Positions 1 to 12,876 of a DNA stretch of 64,000 bases are shown piece by piece. Below the pieces are notes generated by a model that was not told where the DNA came from, did no database searches, and worked only from the letters and a program-made list of their open reading frames with translations. This DNA is from Istiophorus platypterus (Eukaryota; Chordata; Actinopteri; Istiophoriformes; Istiophoridae). The position numbers and the translations under genes are program-made. The stretch's first letter is position 1. Every line of letters begins with the position of its first letter. The stretch lies in contig CM029112.1 of the NCBI GenBank assembly GCA_016859345.1, positions 15,570,725 to 15,634,724 of the forward strand. The letters are read 5' to 3'.

Positions 1-54
1 TCTTGAATAATATGACATCTAACTATAATATGTGATGTTTACGAACCACTCTTG

Positions 55-125
55 TGTAATGCTATAGCCAGCAGCAATTCAGCTTATCTTCGCATAAAGA
101 CTGGAAATAAAGGAAACTGCTAACC
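55..125. repeat. Fragment of a common perch-like fish interspersed repeat
   Basis: The text around GCATAAAGACTGGAAA, preceded by a GCCAGCAGC-like start, matches from memory a repeat that is abundant in percomorph genomes. In full copies a series of GCTTAGCTTAGC words precedes a 'cataaagactggaa...gaaacagctagcc' core. The copy is short and diverged. Family name not assigned. Confidence 0.45.
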
Positions 126-228
126 ATTCTCATCAAAAGATATTAAATCTGAGAGCCAGAACCTCTAAGTCTTACTTACTAACTCGCTGTAATTTGTGTT
201 TTTTTATCCATACCAAAACAACAACAAC

Positions 229-260
229 AACAACAACAATAATAATAATAATAATAATAA
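229..260. repeat. (CAA)n(TAA)n microsatellite
   Basis: CAA units pass directly into TAA/AAT units, about 32 bp in total. No coding context. Confidence 0.85.
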
Positions 261-1138
261 CAAGTGAACTGTGGGTTAAGTGCTGCATTTTTTGTCGATC
301 AGGGAGTCATTGAACCCAGCCTAAAAACAGTCCCACATGAGAGTGGCATCCTCGGATAAGTAAACGGATAAGCATTTTTTTCCAAAATGATTAAAGATAT
401 TCCCTTTTTCCCCCGGGGGCTATCATTCAATAAGTCTGTTTATTTGATTTAGTGCTTGTGTGCCACTAATGCACTCAGCTTATTCCAGGGTCATTTATGT
501 GGAATTTCAAAAATACACTTGACAATTTAAAAACTTTAAAAAAAAAAAAAAGTATATCCCTATATATCAAACAGATGTCCAAAACACAAAATGTAAGGTT
601 TGGAAACTAACTCCACAGTGTCAAAATGTCTAGTTTAAAAAGCTTTACAAATTCAAAATAGAATAATAAATAAAGAGTACACAGCCCCACTTTGCTGTCA
701 GAATCGGCTTCTGTTTGTGATTTATATATATTTATAATCACTATACAGGAGAAATTGTATTTTCATTTCTGGAGCAGGAAATGCATTGAGCATTTTCTCC
801 TGTCTTCAGAGTTAAAGGCCATTGTGTATGTGTACACAAATGCAGAGGAAAATATTTCTAAAACTGTGTGGCCAGAAATAGGCTGCTAGCCTAGCTAATC
901 TTCCTTCCTTTACATAAACACTCTGACATGCGAGGACACCCACACATAACTGACTTTCCTTCCTTGGAACCGAAGTTCAGACACACACACATAATAACGC
1001 CAGACAGAGAGATAGTTATTCTGGGGTTATACTATTCAGGAGGTGAGTCAGGACAGCTGAGAGAGAGTGGGGGACACTATCATCAACCAACATATGACCT
1101 CTCCTCTCAAATTACCCCTAACCTCTTCATATTGCATG

Positions 1139-1174
<36 letters not shown>
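1139..1174. repeat. (TG)n microsatellite
   Basis: Uninterrupted TG tract of about 34 bp in intergenic DNA. Confidence 0.9.
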
Positions 1175-1176
<2 letters not shown>

Positions 1177-1954
1177 CGCGCATGTTGTTTTTTGTTTAAT
1201 GTACACAAAAGCTTTCCTGCATAGTAAATCGTCCTCTATAATAAAACGAAATAAAACTCAGTTCTGTTAATTTACATATCTCTTGTTGTTACTTCTTCGC
1301 AAGATGGTGTTATTAATTATGAGCATAGAACCAGATGTTACAAAAGTTCATCCGTGAACCTTGACAGCAACATTCTGAGTCTGAGCTGAGATTTGGTGGG
1401 ATGAGGTAAAAGGCTGCAGCCCTGGAGGGTTAGCCCTACTTCCTCTGATTGGTCCAGGCAGTACAGGGCTGTATGTTGTCATGGCTCATGTTGTGGTCTG
1501 GGGAGATGGAGGCAGGAAGATAAAGCTGATCTCTGGGATTTCTTCGGTTGCAGACTGACCTGAATAAGTGCAAGAAGCATCTGAAATTCCTTTTCCACTT
1601 TGGCTGTGTGTGTATGTGTGTTAGTGTGTGTTTGTGTTTGTTTGTGTGTGTGTGTTGGTGTTTGTGTCTGTGACTGTGTGTGTACACATACTATCTATTG
1701 CTCAATTACTTTAAATAGTACAATATTGTAAAGATACTGTATTTTTACATTGTTTAAAATGAATTATTTTACGAAAATAAAACTTTTTATTTCAAATTTT
1801 GTAAAAAAACAAAAACAAAACTATTGCCAAGAAGACTGATCGCTTTTTCTTGCCTTCACATTTGTTTTCTAAAGTTTGCCAGCAAGCTAGATTTTGTAGG
1901 GGAAACTCGGCTGGATTTCACAACAGTGCTTGAGGTGTGTGTGGGAAACTGGTG

Positions 1955-2125
1955 AGGGATCATGTCCTTGGTTAGCTTAGTTTAGCATAAAGACTACAAA
2001 TAGTGGTAAACATCTGGCCAGGCTCTGTCAGTAGTTAACAGAAATTTGCTGACCAGCTCATTTATTAACACTCATTAACACATTATATATAGTGTGTTTT
2101 TTTCTTTACAAAAGAGAAGTGTAAA
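1955..2125. repeat. Degraded perch-like interspersed repeat
   Basis: The sequence contains TTAGCTTAGTTTAGCATAAA followed by GGCCAGGCTCTGTC and 'ttattaacactcattaacacattatat'-like text. This is the same repeat type as at 55-125 and, in the opposite orientation, at 5187-5365. The identification is from memory of the consensus and not from a search. Confidence 0.5.
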
Positions 2126-2555
2126 CCACCAGAGACTCCTGCAATTTACTGGTCTCAGACAGTGAGAATAAATGACTTAATGCTTATCAGAGGAAGCATG
2201 AAGCTGTCTGTAACTTCCGCAGGTCATCAGAGGGTGCAGTGGAAGGGATTCAGTGTTTTTGCAAATTAGAACATTTTTATTCATCATATTGTTTTTTAGG
2301 ATTTCATCATCTGTAATTATGCTGTCAGGAAACTATGAGTGTGACCCAACCTTTAGCTGATAGTAGTCTGATCTGAGTGCCTGATTTATGAATTTTTTTT
2401 TAGGAAGCCTAAAATGTATCACCTATTTGTCCTTGTACTGCCTCATCAGTCTTTTTCTCTGAGAATGCACAAACCCTGATTAAGTAAGATCTAGTTGGTT
2501 TTCTAATATAGATTTGCATATGTTGTCACTAAGGGAGAGCCACACAAATGTGCAC

Positions 2556-2635
2556 ACAAACACACACAAACAACCACACACACACACGCCGCACACACAC
2601 AAACACACACACAAACACACACACACATACATACA
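2556..2635. repeat. Imperfect (CA)n microsatellite
   Basis: CA-rich tract with CAA and CGC interruptions. It creates spurious open frames on both strands, which are not annotated as genes. Confidence 0.85.
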
Positions 2636-4336
2636 CAATGTGCTCCTTATGATAGTGAGTAATGATTTTGCATACCCCTTGTTTAATGCTTCGGGTGAGC
2701 ATAACTTAATTTTCATTAAGTGCAGAAAGAATAACAAACATTGTTTCTGGAGGGTGGAAAGAGTTCTAAACAAAGGCATGTGAACCGCTTGCAGTTTATT
2801 AAATCAAAATGTAAAACACAAACTTAAAAACTCTTTGTAACGCTCTATGAATGAACACATCTTGTATGATCAGATATTGGACTGTGGGCCAGCTAGGTGC
2901 AGTAAAAAAAAAAAAAAAGTTAAAACTGTATCTGGGGCTTTGACCTGACATGACCGTAGCAGCTGAGAATTTCGTAACAGAGGGAGGAAAGAGGAGGATG
3001 GAAGAAAGAGGGAGTATCTGGGACAAAGAAACGATGGAGGAGGAACTAAAACCACACAGGTATGATGAATAAAAGAAGTAAACTTGTGAGATTCTGCTTT
3101 TGGGATAGTGTCTCCAACCACCAGGCTACACTGACTCCCAGTGATTTCAGTAAGACCCTTGCACTTGCAGAGCAGTGTGCTGCTGAAGAGAGCTCATATG
3201 TTAAAGAGCGACAGAAGTCATGGTTAAAAAGCCAACACTGACTGTTGGAAGGGAACCAGAGGCAAACAGTGATCTCCCGTGTTGTAGTTAGATATTTTGT
3301 TGTCCCAGCCATCAACCCCAACTTCCTCCATTTGCTGACCATGATCTACATGACGTCACCAAACTTACTCATTCGCTCCTAACAGACAAGAATCCTAACT
3401 ACTACCCGTTCGTCCAAAGGGCTTTGTCACTTCTGAACAAACCGTAGTTGTTTTTTTAGTGCTTGCTGAAACAATGAATGCTGTCATTTTTCTTGGGAGG
3501 AAAATCTCCAAAAAACATTAATTTCAGTAAAATATCTCTAAACAAACATTCATGTTACCATACCCTTAACACACCTGCACTGAGGCAGCTTCTCTCATAG
3601 TTATTCCAGGGGGCAGTTTTGTGTCCAACACAGTTTTAAACAAATCCAGGATTGCTCATGGAGGAATGAGACACTTAATGGAGGTCTAATTTTTATTTCC
3701 TTTAAGTTTGTAAAATATTATTAAGAAAGTTTGTAAGTAGTATTGCACATGTCCGTGGTACCTGTTGGAAGTTGGTAAACAAAGCCTCAGTATAATCAAT
3801 GATAGTATTAGTGACTGTATATTGGCTTAGGCAAAGTAGGGAATTAAAACACAAAGGCAATGGCGGGATTGTTTCACTGGATCTTTGAAATGTAAAAGAA
3901 ACTAAAGTTATTGAATTACCAGCCTCATTCTGATAAAAATTGCAACTAAAATTTCAGAGATCAGTTGGTTTAGTATTCATCGAAACAGCAAGAGAAGGGT
4001 GAAAACCTTATGAAATCTAATGAAATCAAAAAACATTTTGTCTCCTACTGTGCGTCAGTGTTTTCACATGCAGCTCATTAACAGTAGTATGTCCAGATCA
4101 CACCCATCTTTTTTCCATAAACGGCTTACTTCCTCTTTCCTCTTCAGTTGTGGGACATCTCTTCCGTGTCACGCACTCTCTGCCACAAAACCCCTTCTGT
4201 TAATCCTTATAGAAAAAGCGTGAGTTATGTTAAGGCCAGTGTGTGTATGTGTGTGGCATTGTTCCCAGTGTGATGACCGCTTGTGCAGCCAAGGCTTAAC
4301 TTTTGTGCTGAGTAACTGCCCAAAATGTGTCTGTGT

Positions 4337-4361
4337 GTGTGTGTGTGCGTGTGTGTGTGTT

Positions 4362-4401
<40 letters not shown>

Positions 4402-4544
4402 TGTGTGTGTGTGAGTGTGTGTGTTTGGGAGTGTTTGTGTGTGTGTGTGTATGTGTGTGTGTGTGTGTGTAGACCACTTGCTGAATGGACAGAATGTGTC
4501 TGACTTCATCATAGGCTATCTAGTCAACTGAACACTGTGTGTGC

Positions 4545-4628
<84 letters not shown>

Positions 4629-4655
4629 GAGAGTGAAAGGGAGAGAGAGAGACAG
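4337..4655. repeat. Compound (TG)n ... (TG)n(GA)n microsatellites
   Basis: An imperfect TG array covers about 4337-4470. After a unique spacer, a second TG array at about 4550-4584 passes abruptly into a GA array ending near 4655. TG-to-GA switches of this kind are common in fish microsatellites. Confidence 0.9.
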
Positions 4656-4828
4656 AGATTTGACAGGTGATATCATCACTCATGGCTCATGCATGCAAAA
4701 AGTCACAAAATATCTGAACTTGTCCACAGCAGTTGCAGTTAATGATATGAGTATAACCCACCGTTTTATTAAGGAGAACACAATCTCAATACTTAACATA
4801 TACATCACTTTTAGCCTCAGCAATGTCA

Positions 4829-5176
4829 GTCAGTCGGTCTGTTTGTTGGTCATTCTGCCACATTGGTCCAGACTGAAATATCTCAACAAATGTTAAATTA
4901 ATTGCCATTGAATTTTGTACATACATTGATGATCACCAGTGGATGAACCATAATTACTTTGATGATCCCCTGACTTTTCTTCTAGCACCATCTTCTGGTC
5001 AAAATTAGATTTTTTTTTTCCATTTTTTTGGTATATGACCAAATACCGGGAAATCCAATGACATTACCATCAGCATCAGTATGTGTATGATGTTAACTAG
5101 CAAATGTTAGCATGGTTGCATACTAAATTAAGGTCCTGAACATGGTAAAGAGGATACCTGCTAATTATTAGTTAGG
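4829..5176 (+). repeat. Perch-like interspersed repeat, diverged
   Basis: Successive landmarks match a frequent teleost repeat that I recall: a CAGTCGGTCTGTTTGTTGGTC start, 'atatctcaacaa', 'ttgatgatcacc', 'gatcccctgacttttc', 'atgaccaaatacc', CAATGACATTACCATCAGC and 'agcaaatgttagcatg'. The copy is continuous over about 350 bp. No coding potential was seen. Exact family not assigned. Confidence 0.6.
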
Positions 5177-5186
5177 TGCTGGTAGG

Positions 5187-5365
5187 TGGATTTTGTTTCC
5201 TTTCGACAGAGCCAGGATAGTCATTTCCCCTGTTTCCAGTACTTTTGAGCTTTGTGCATTTGTACCACATAGATATGAAAGTGTTATTGATCTTCTCACC
5301 TCACTCTCCACCAGAAGGCAAATGAACATAATTCCAAAAAATGTGGAATTTTTATCTAAGGTATG
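5187..5365. repeat. Perch-like interspersed repeat (second type)
   Basis: Contains TTTCGACAGAGCCAGGATAG, a 'ccctgtttccagt' block, a 'gaaagtgttattgatcttctcacctcactctcc' region and an 'attccaaaaaatgtggaa' tail, all typical of a common percomorph repeat. Its start abuts the previous repeat, so the two may be one composite insertion. It is the reverse complement of the type at 1955-2125. Confidence 0.55.
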
Positions 5366-5684
5366 TATATTTCATTGTAATCACTGATCTCCTGACTGCC
5401 GGATTTTCATTTTTCATATGTTTACACCTCACTAATCAGATTCAGCACTTTTCAAACACATGATAAATCTAGTTTCTTTTCAATCAGAGTCTGGTTTTCA
5501 TCAGTTTGGATTTATGACATTTATTTACTTTCTTCCTGTATTTCAAAAATATGCACTACCTAGCCAATATAGGCTATGTAGTGTTCTTAATAATAAATTC
5601 AATAACTGCATGAAATATATATATTTTTCCCTGGTGAAATTTAGCAGAGCTTTGCACATTGGATAACATCAGTTTTGAGTATCT

Positions 5685-5715
<31 letters not shown>

Positions 5716-8649
5716 ATTCAAACACCTAATTGAACCTTTTCAGCAATTCCATTACAGGGTGTGGAGAGCCAGGGGAGGAATAGGGGAAAGAGGAAGGATA
5801 TTATAACCATTTCACAAACAACTCCAGCAAACTACAGTCTCCAGCTGTACTGTTTGTGTCTGCTTCGACTTACACATAGCCTCAGGGGCTGAATCACACA
5901 CCTAATGACACCCCTATCTTGGCTCTCTCTCGCTCTCTCTTTCTCTGTGCTGACCTTTGCTTGCTTTGTATGTGTCTGTCTCAGTGTCTGCCCCATCTCT
6001 CTTTTAATGTCTATTTTTACCTGTTATAGCTATCACTCAAGTATTTTTAACATCTATGACATCTCCAACTCAGTGTCTTTTTAAAAAAGCCTCATCTGTG
6101 ACACCAAGCCAAGGAAGGACAAGTTCATACAGCCATGATATATCAGACATATTTTATGAAGACTTACTGATGTAATCTTAACAAATATGTACTACTTTTG
6201 TTCTTAATGCCATTTATCATCTTTAAAATGAATGTGAAAATAAGCAGTGAATAAAGCTTGTTAATGGTTTGTGTGAATAGGTTTGCCAGTTAGTGATGGA
6301 TTGTCCAACACAAAGAAAATATCACATTACACATGTTTAACAGGACAAACAGTTGGGGCAAGAGAAGGCACATACATACACAAAGACAAAGTCACACAGT
6401 CACACAGGCAATTTAATACACTAGTGTACACGTGTTGTTTTATTCACACACATAATGTATAGATATGCCCAAACAGAGACACATACATGCACGCAAATAC
6501 ATATCTAACGCTTCTCTCTTCTGTTCCCCGATTGCAAAGCCAGACAAATGATACTTGCCTGACCAATCACCTTCTCTTAAAATGTCAGTGAGGCAATACA
6601 ACAGTATGTACATAAAGGATAATGTGTTTGAACAGAAACAATCATACACTACAAAGACCCACATTATGTGATATGCAATACATATATTGCTGACCTGCAA
6701 AATGTGTGAGAAAAGGCTAAAAAAGAGGAGAAAGACATCAAACTGTTACCTTGTCCAACTATATAAAATGGTTGAAGCAGTGAGCAGCATTTCTGATGCT
6801 TCCTGAGGATATTACTATATAGGACATTACTTTACATTTTGAGGTAAATATCCTCTGATATCCTCCTAAGTCGCAGAATTGTTCATTTTATTAAATGTTA
6901 GTTTTACTCAATTGTTTTTTTCTCTTTTGTTATGCAATAAAGTAAATAAATGACTTTAAAATACCAAATCGGGCAGCTTTAACATTGCATTTGATTACAG
7001 CATACTTTGTGTCAATATAATTCTCAGACATGAATTCATATCTATTCATTTCTGCTTCTTTAATTTAAATTTGTATAAAATGTGATTGTGTAAAATAAAA
7101 CAATCCCTCCCTGCACCTCTCTGTCTCTTTCTTTTCCTGTATGTCTATATTAATGTACCTGACATAACTGGATCAACAGCACCCCCAGTGGGCACAGTTA
7201 GTCATCTTTAGCTAAAGTTATCATCCTAGTTCATGGATAATAAATCAACTGCCTACTGCCAGTTCAGTATAATAATAATGATCATGTGTTAAACATTACT
7301 GAGGAATACTGAATGCTGAGTAAATGCTTAATACTTTCAAATACTGAATATTGGTAGAAAGTATTTATTGCATGAGTAAAAGAGTAAAGGAATACTGTAA
7401 AATACTTTTTTTTTCTAGCTAGTTTGATAATTCTTAGTCCCTTTGCTCCTATTCCCTTTGTTTCCCTATTCATGGCAGATGACACTGTTAACCATAGTGT
7501 TTTCCAAAGAGGCTGCAAAAAAGTATCTAGAGAGAAGGTAAAATGAAATGTCCCTTCATATTGAGGTAACAATCACAGTCACACCAAAAATGGTGCTCTT
7601 TCCACAGCACAGCTCATCAGCTGTTGCTACCACTCTCCAATTTTTAATAAAATAGTAATGATATGAACATGATATCATATAACTTGGATGATGTGGGATA
7701 TTGTGTAACAGTTAGATTACACAGTAAGAATGCTCTGATCAAATTTACTTGTCAGTTTGCACTTAAATTTAATTCAAAATTTTGAGACTACAATAAACTG
7801 CATTAAATAATGCTTTCAGTTAAACAAAGCACAGGGAATGTGTAAGTGATGTGTAAGTGAACTGCCTGTTTTTGATGGTTCAATATAAGATACAATTGCA
7901 CAGGTGACTGTTGATACATGTGGATAATTTTCTGCCAAAATAACATCTCATTGTTATGGTTGGAAAGTATGATGACAGGGCTCTCAGTATATTCATAAAT
8001 GTGCATTCCACGATACATCCTCTGAAGAGAAGCTTGCAATGTTTTGCAACGGACTGGCTATGTTAGCTCTTATCATATACCAATAAGGATTTGGGAGGAT
8101 AGCCTCTTAGAAAAGGTTCTAAGACAGTGGTGGATATAGCTGCACAGACAGGGACAGCAGCAGAGGTTACCTTAATCTATATCATCTCATCTAACAATGT
8201 CTTTAACACCGTTTATACCATTTCCACCAAGTCCTACTCACAGTCAGTGAGCATGTTGTGAGAAGGACTCATGTTATTTGAAAATATATCAACTGTTCCC
8301 TTGAATTACAATATGACCCCATTCTCATAATACCACATTTTCCTTTAAAAAAAAGGGAAATTGCCCTAACATTTCTCAAAACTTTATAATTTAATTTTCA
8401 AATTTAATCCTGAATATTTCCATAGTTTTTTCGAAGTTCTTCTTATGCAATCTGGGTTGTACTTGGAATATTTCGCGAGAGGAAACGGACGCAAAGGCTT
8501 TATTTTAGACCTGTTTTTGCTAGACTTAAATAATCATGGCAAAACTGTTCTATTCAGTTGAATGACAGATATATTGAGGTACATGAGTCTGATCCGTTTA
8601 CTTTTACCGAGTTAACACACAAAGCATCTTTGTTACAATAGAAGCCCCC

Positions 8650-8719
8650 GAAGTTTCCCTTTGTGCGTATCCGGAACCATCGAAGGGGGAAGACTCTTAA
8701 CGGCGGACTCCGTGTAAAG
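8650..8719 (+). promoter_or_regulatory. nubp1: nubp1 proximal promoter and 5' UTR
   Basis: Just before the start codon there is an ETS-type core (CCGGAA near 8671), and the initiator ATG lies in AAGATGGCGGAC, which resembles a YY1 element (AANATGGCGGC). TATA-less promoters with ETS and YY1 sites at the start codon are typical of housekeeping genes. The transcription start is not determined; it is inferred to lie a few tens of bases upstream. Confidence 0.45.
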
Positions 8720-11700
8720 ATGGCGGACGTACCGGATAATGCTCCGGAACGTGAGTTTTTATCAACTTAAATTCCTTTAAAAACTTATCCCCAAGACAGT
8801 AGAGTTGGATCGTGATTCGTGGTTTATTATATTGTTTCATTTTAAGGCATTTTTGTATTTTAAAACAAACGTCTCTGCAACTGCAACATTGACTACATTT
8901 GAAATGTTACTGTTATTTTCCAGGGTTTTCATATCCAGGCAGGTTTATCGTTTATGAGTTTTCCATCTTGAATTGGAGGCCTAGGACCTATTGCTATATT
9001 GGATTTTAAAAATCGTTTGCTAAATTTTTTTTGTCAGTGACGCACTTAATAAATTATTTTTCTTACAACCAGTTAGTCAGGTAACGTCAGTGGATTAATG
9101 CCGTTGCAGAAATTGGTCAGTTTTGCCGGAATCAGATAAAATAAATACGGACGGTGAGTTAAACAGTACCGAATGAAACTGAGATGAAATGTCACAGCGC
9201 TGCCTCAGATTTTGCTGAGTCATTGTGACACAACTGTCAGCGTCCAGAATCACTCTGGAAAGTGACCAGCCGGTCTTTCTCAATAACAAACCACATTTAA
9301 TCACATTTTTCTGCAAAATGAAATTGTATTATCGGTTTAAAAAAAAAAAAAAAAAAGCGCTCCCCCTTTAACCAGCTCCTTATTCATCTTCTTCTTCTCT
9401 AAACTGAAGCAATATAAACATCCAAACCCAAGATTTCATGTTTTTGACCAGGACATCAAATGGAAATATCCCAGATGTCCTTTGCAACATTTCCCCCAAA
9501 TTCAGCGTGAGGCGTTTAGTTTGTTTTGAAGCTTCAGTATCCCCACTTGAATATTAAAGAAAGTCATGTTGATCAGACTTTTTCTGCACAACAGGAGTTT
9601 GAAAGGACCCACCAGATGGTGGTGGGGTTAATGAGGTTATAGAAATGCAGTTCAATTGTAGACTTGAGTTTTAGACATCTGAAGCAGGCCCAGAACATGT
9701 ACTGTGTTCTGATCAGTTTAGGTTGGTATGATAACACCAACGATCTAATAACTGAACTCCTTTTAAAATCCTTCCAGATTGTCCAGGTACGACAAGTGAG
9801 CAAGCAGGAAAGTCACAATCATGTCAGGGATGCCCTAACCAGAAACTTTGTGCTTCTGGAGCCACCAAGGCTCCCGACCCTGGTAAGACTGATATCACAT
9901 CTTGATATTATGGTAAATTTATATATACTTCAAAGCTAGGCAGTTCAGCTAGTACAAGTGGGATTAGAAGTGGATGTAAAGTTGAATCTGCTGACTCCTG
10001 GTCAAGCCAATTTAAAATCAACAAGAAAAGGCTTTAAAACAACAAATATTTCAGTGAACCCTTGGATTGTCTCATTTGAAAATCCTGTGCTGCTGCTTCA
10101 CACATCTTCATCATTCAACTCCTGCCCCTGTCTCTCATCTCAGCCATAGCGGAGATAGGGGTGAAGCTGTCAACAGTCAAACACAAGATCCTTGTGTTGT
10201 CTGGAAAAGGTGGAGTGGGGAAGAGTACCTTCAGTGCACACCTGGCCCATGCCCTGGCATTTGACAGCACAAAGGAGGTAAAGCTTCAGTTTTCATTTAT
10301 TGCCATGAAAACCAGTGAACCATGAGTTTGTAGTTCAACAAACAAAACATGGCCACCAAGCTATTTGTTTAAACTCAGGACTCCAAGTATTGCTGCTGGT
10401 ATAATGTTTTTTCTTCAGGGTCAAAGAGGGAGGGGCACTGGATAACAATTTCCTCTTTTAAGGTGTGCTATCTGAAACAGAACATTACAGTGATCCATTT
10501 AGTCCCCTGCTGTGCCCTTTGATGCTACAATTTACACTGTATCTGAAGGTTAGTCTAAATTCAGTGCAGTGTTTTGCAGAGCTCCTCTAAATGCCACTAG
10601 AGGTCACTGCAGACGTGGTCTACTAAAGGTTCAATGGCATAAAGCTATGTACAATGGAAGATTTCAAGGCACATTATTTGTTCCTTTCACCATTTATAAT
10701 TTTATTAAGGTAACCCTTGTACAACTGTCTACCAAGTAAATTCTATAATTAGGTTTTTAAAAATGCCACATCTGCATCAAGAAAGAGGTTTATTGTTTAT
10801 TTGACGACCTGAAGAGTTCACACATCAGTCAGTTCACACATATTGTATGAAGTAATGCACCAGTATATGTCCTGCAAAGAAGGTGATGTAATTAGGTAAT
10901 ACATGTGAACTGTTAAGTCACCTGAGGAGAAACATACTGTAATTTGATATTAGAGAGATTCCTGATGGAATTTTAATGTATTGATAGTATATTTTAAAGA
11001 CTGTTAATACAGCAAGAGAGTTATTATTATAGAAGCAATGTTTTACAATTTATAGTTTACAGTTGGGTCCAGAAGTATTGAGACAGTTCCAAAATTTTTA
11101 TATTTTGCCTCTGTATACAACTACAATGGCTTTGAAACATAGACATCAAGATGTGATTGAAGTATAGACATTCAGCTTGAATTAAAGGGGGTTAGGAAAA
11201 AAATTACATTAACAGTTTAGGAATTACAGCCATTTGTATACATAGTCGCTCATTTTCAGAGGCTCAGGAGTAATTGGCCAACCTAACATAATTGTAAATA
11301 TAAGGATTACTTGGGTTTCCTCCCTTGTGATGCTTTGCAAAGCCTTTACAGCAGCAGCCTTCAGTTGCTGCTTGTTTGTGTCTTTTTGCCCTCAGTTTTG
11401 TCTTCAGTAAGTGAAAACCCTTCTAAGTTGGGTTGAGGTCCGGTGAGTGACCTGACTATTGGTAAATATTCCAGTTCCCTTACTTGAGAAGATCTTGCGT
11501 TGCTTTCCCAGTATGTTTTGAGTCTGTATTTTGAAGCACAGTCCCATCAGTGTGTTAATTCTGTATGTTTCATACTCTGCTGTCCTACCATTTACCTCAT
11601 TCCTTTATTCTGTGGGACTGACTGTTTCTGATGTGTTGCTACGTATCAGTAGAACTGAAGCCCTCACAATGTGTCTGCTAAAATTATTTGTTAACAAAAC

Positions 11701-12387
11701 TATGTTCAGCTGCTGTAGTACAAAGACAACCCTGTTTTTGCCCCCCCCCCCATGTAACCTTTTGTCAACACGTCAACATCCTCACCCTTTATGCATTTTG
11801 CAGACATTTTTACAGGATTACAAAATACAAGCCAAGGTTTGAGATCAGTTCAGCCTCTCAGTGATTCCACTACACTGGAGACTAAAGAATTGCTTGTTTT
11901 TCTGCTTCCTCTCTGATCTTTTATTTTTAGGTTGCCCTGCTAGATGTAGATATCTGTGGTCCATCCATTCCGAGGATCATGGGCTTGGAAGGAGAACAAG
12001 TAAGTAGAGACTTAGTTTAAGAAAAAAGTTTATAATAATTACAAGTAAAACACATAATAATCAGTAAATATCACAAATCTGTGCAAAGGATTGTGTCCCT
12101 GGCCTCAATTTTAGCAGCCCAGATTAAGATTCTTTCCACAGAAATTACCCTGAGTAAACTTTTTTCCACCACATATAGCATTCATTCTTTCTATTCATAC
12201 CTCATTTTTGTTCTTTTTTTAATCAAGCTCGACTTCAGAGTAGTTTATGTAAACTTTTTTCTTGTGCGCAGGTTCACCAGAGTGGCTCAGGCTGGTCTCC
12301 TGTGGTGAGTCAATTCAATGATACTGCTGTATTTTTTTTAATGTTTAGTTCTTTTAAGAAATTATCATGTAAATAATAAGTAATAAT

Positions 12388-12423
<36 letters not shown>

Positions 12424-12840
12424 ATGTGTATGTGTGTGTGTATGTGTGTGTGTATGTGTGTGTGTATGTGTGTGTGTTTCAGTATGTGGATGACAACCTG
12501 GCAGTCATGTCTATTGGCTTCCTGCTTAGTAGTCCCGATGATGCTGTGATCTGGAGAGGACCCAAAAAGAATGGTACATGTGTGTCAGTGTGTGTGTGTC
12601 ATTGTGAGAGTGAGAGAGAGAAATTATTCTACTTTTTTCCATATGTGACGCCACTGTAACTTGTGTGGTGTTTGTCTGCAATTAGGGATGATCAAGCAGT
12701 TTTTGAGGGATGTTGACTGGGGGGAGCTGGATTACCTAATCGTGGACACGCCCCCTGGCACCTCTGATGAGCACCTGTCAATTGTCCAGTACCTTAGCTC
12801 CACCCATGTTGATGGAGCCGTCATAATCACCACACCACAG

Positions 12841-12876
<36 letters not shown>

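Larger units (their letters stand above)
1..8600. other. Intergenic region upstream of nubp1, no gene recognised
   Basis: I find no exon with conserved protein sequence in this stretch. Open frames here are short and mostly created by CA/TG or GA repeats. It holds several microsatellites and degraded interspersed repeats, which are listed separately. The 3' end or UTR of another gene could be present without my being able to see it. Confidence 0.6.

Noticed and set aside
4169..4540. Cys/Val- and His/Thr-rich ORFs
   Set aside because: Produced by TG/CA microsatellites; the same holds for similar ORFs near 1.1, 2.5, 12.4 and 56.4 kb.
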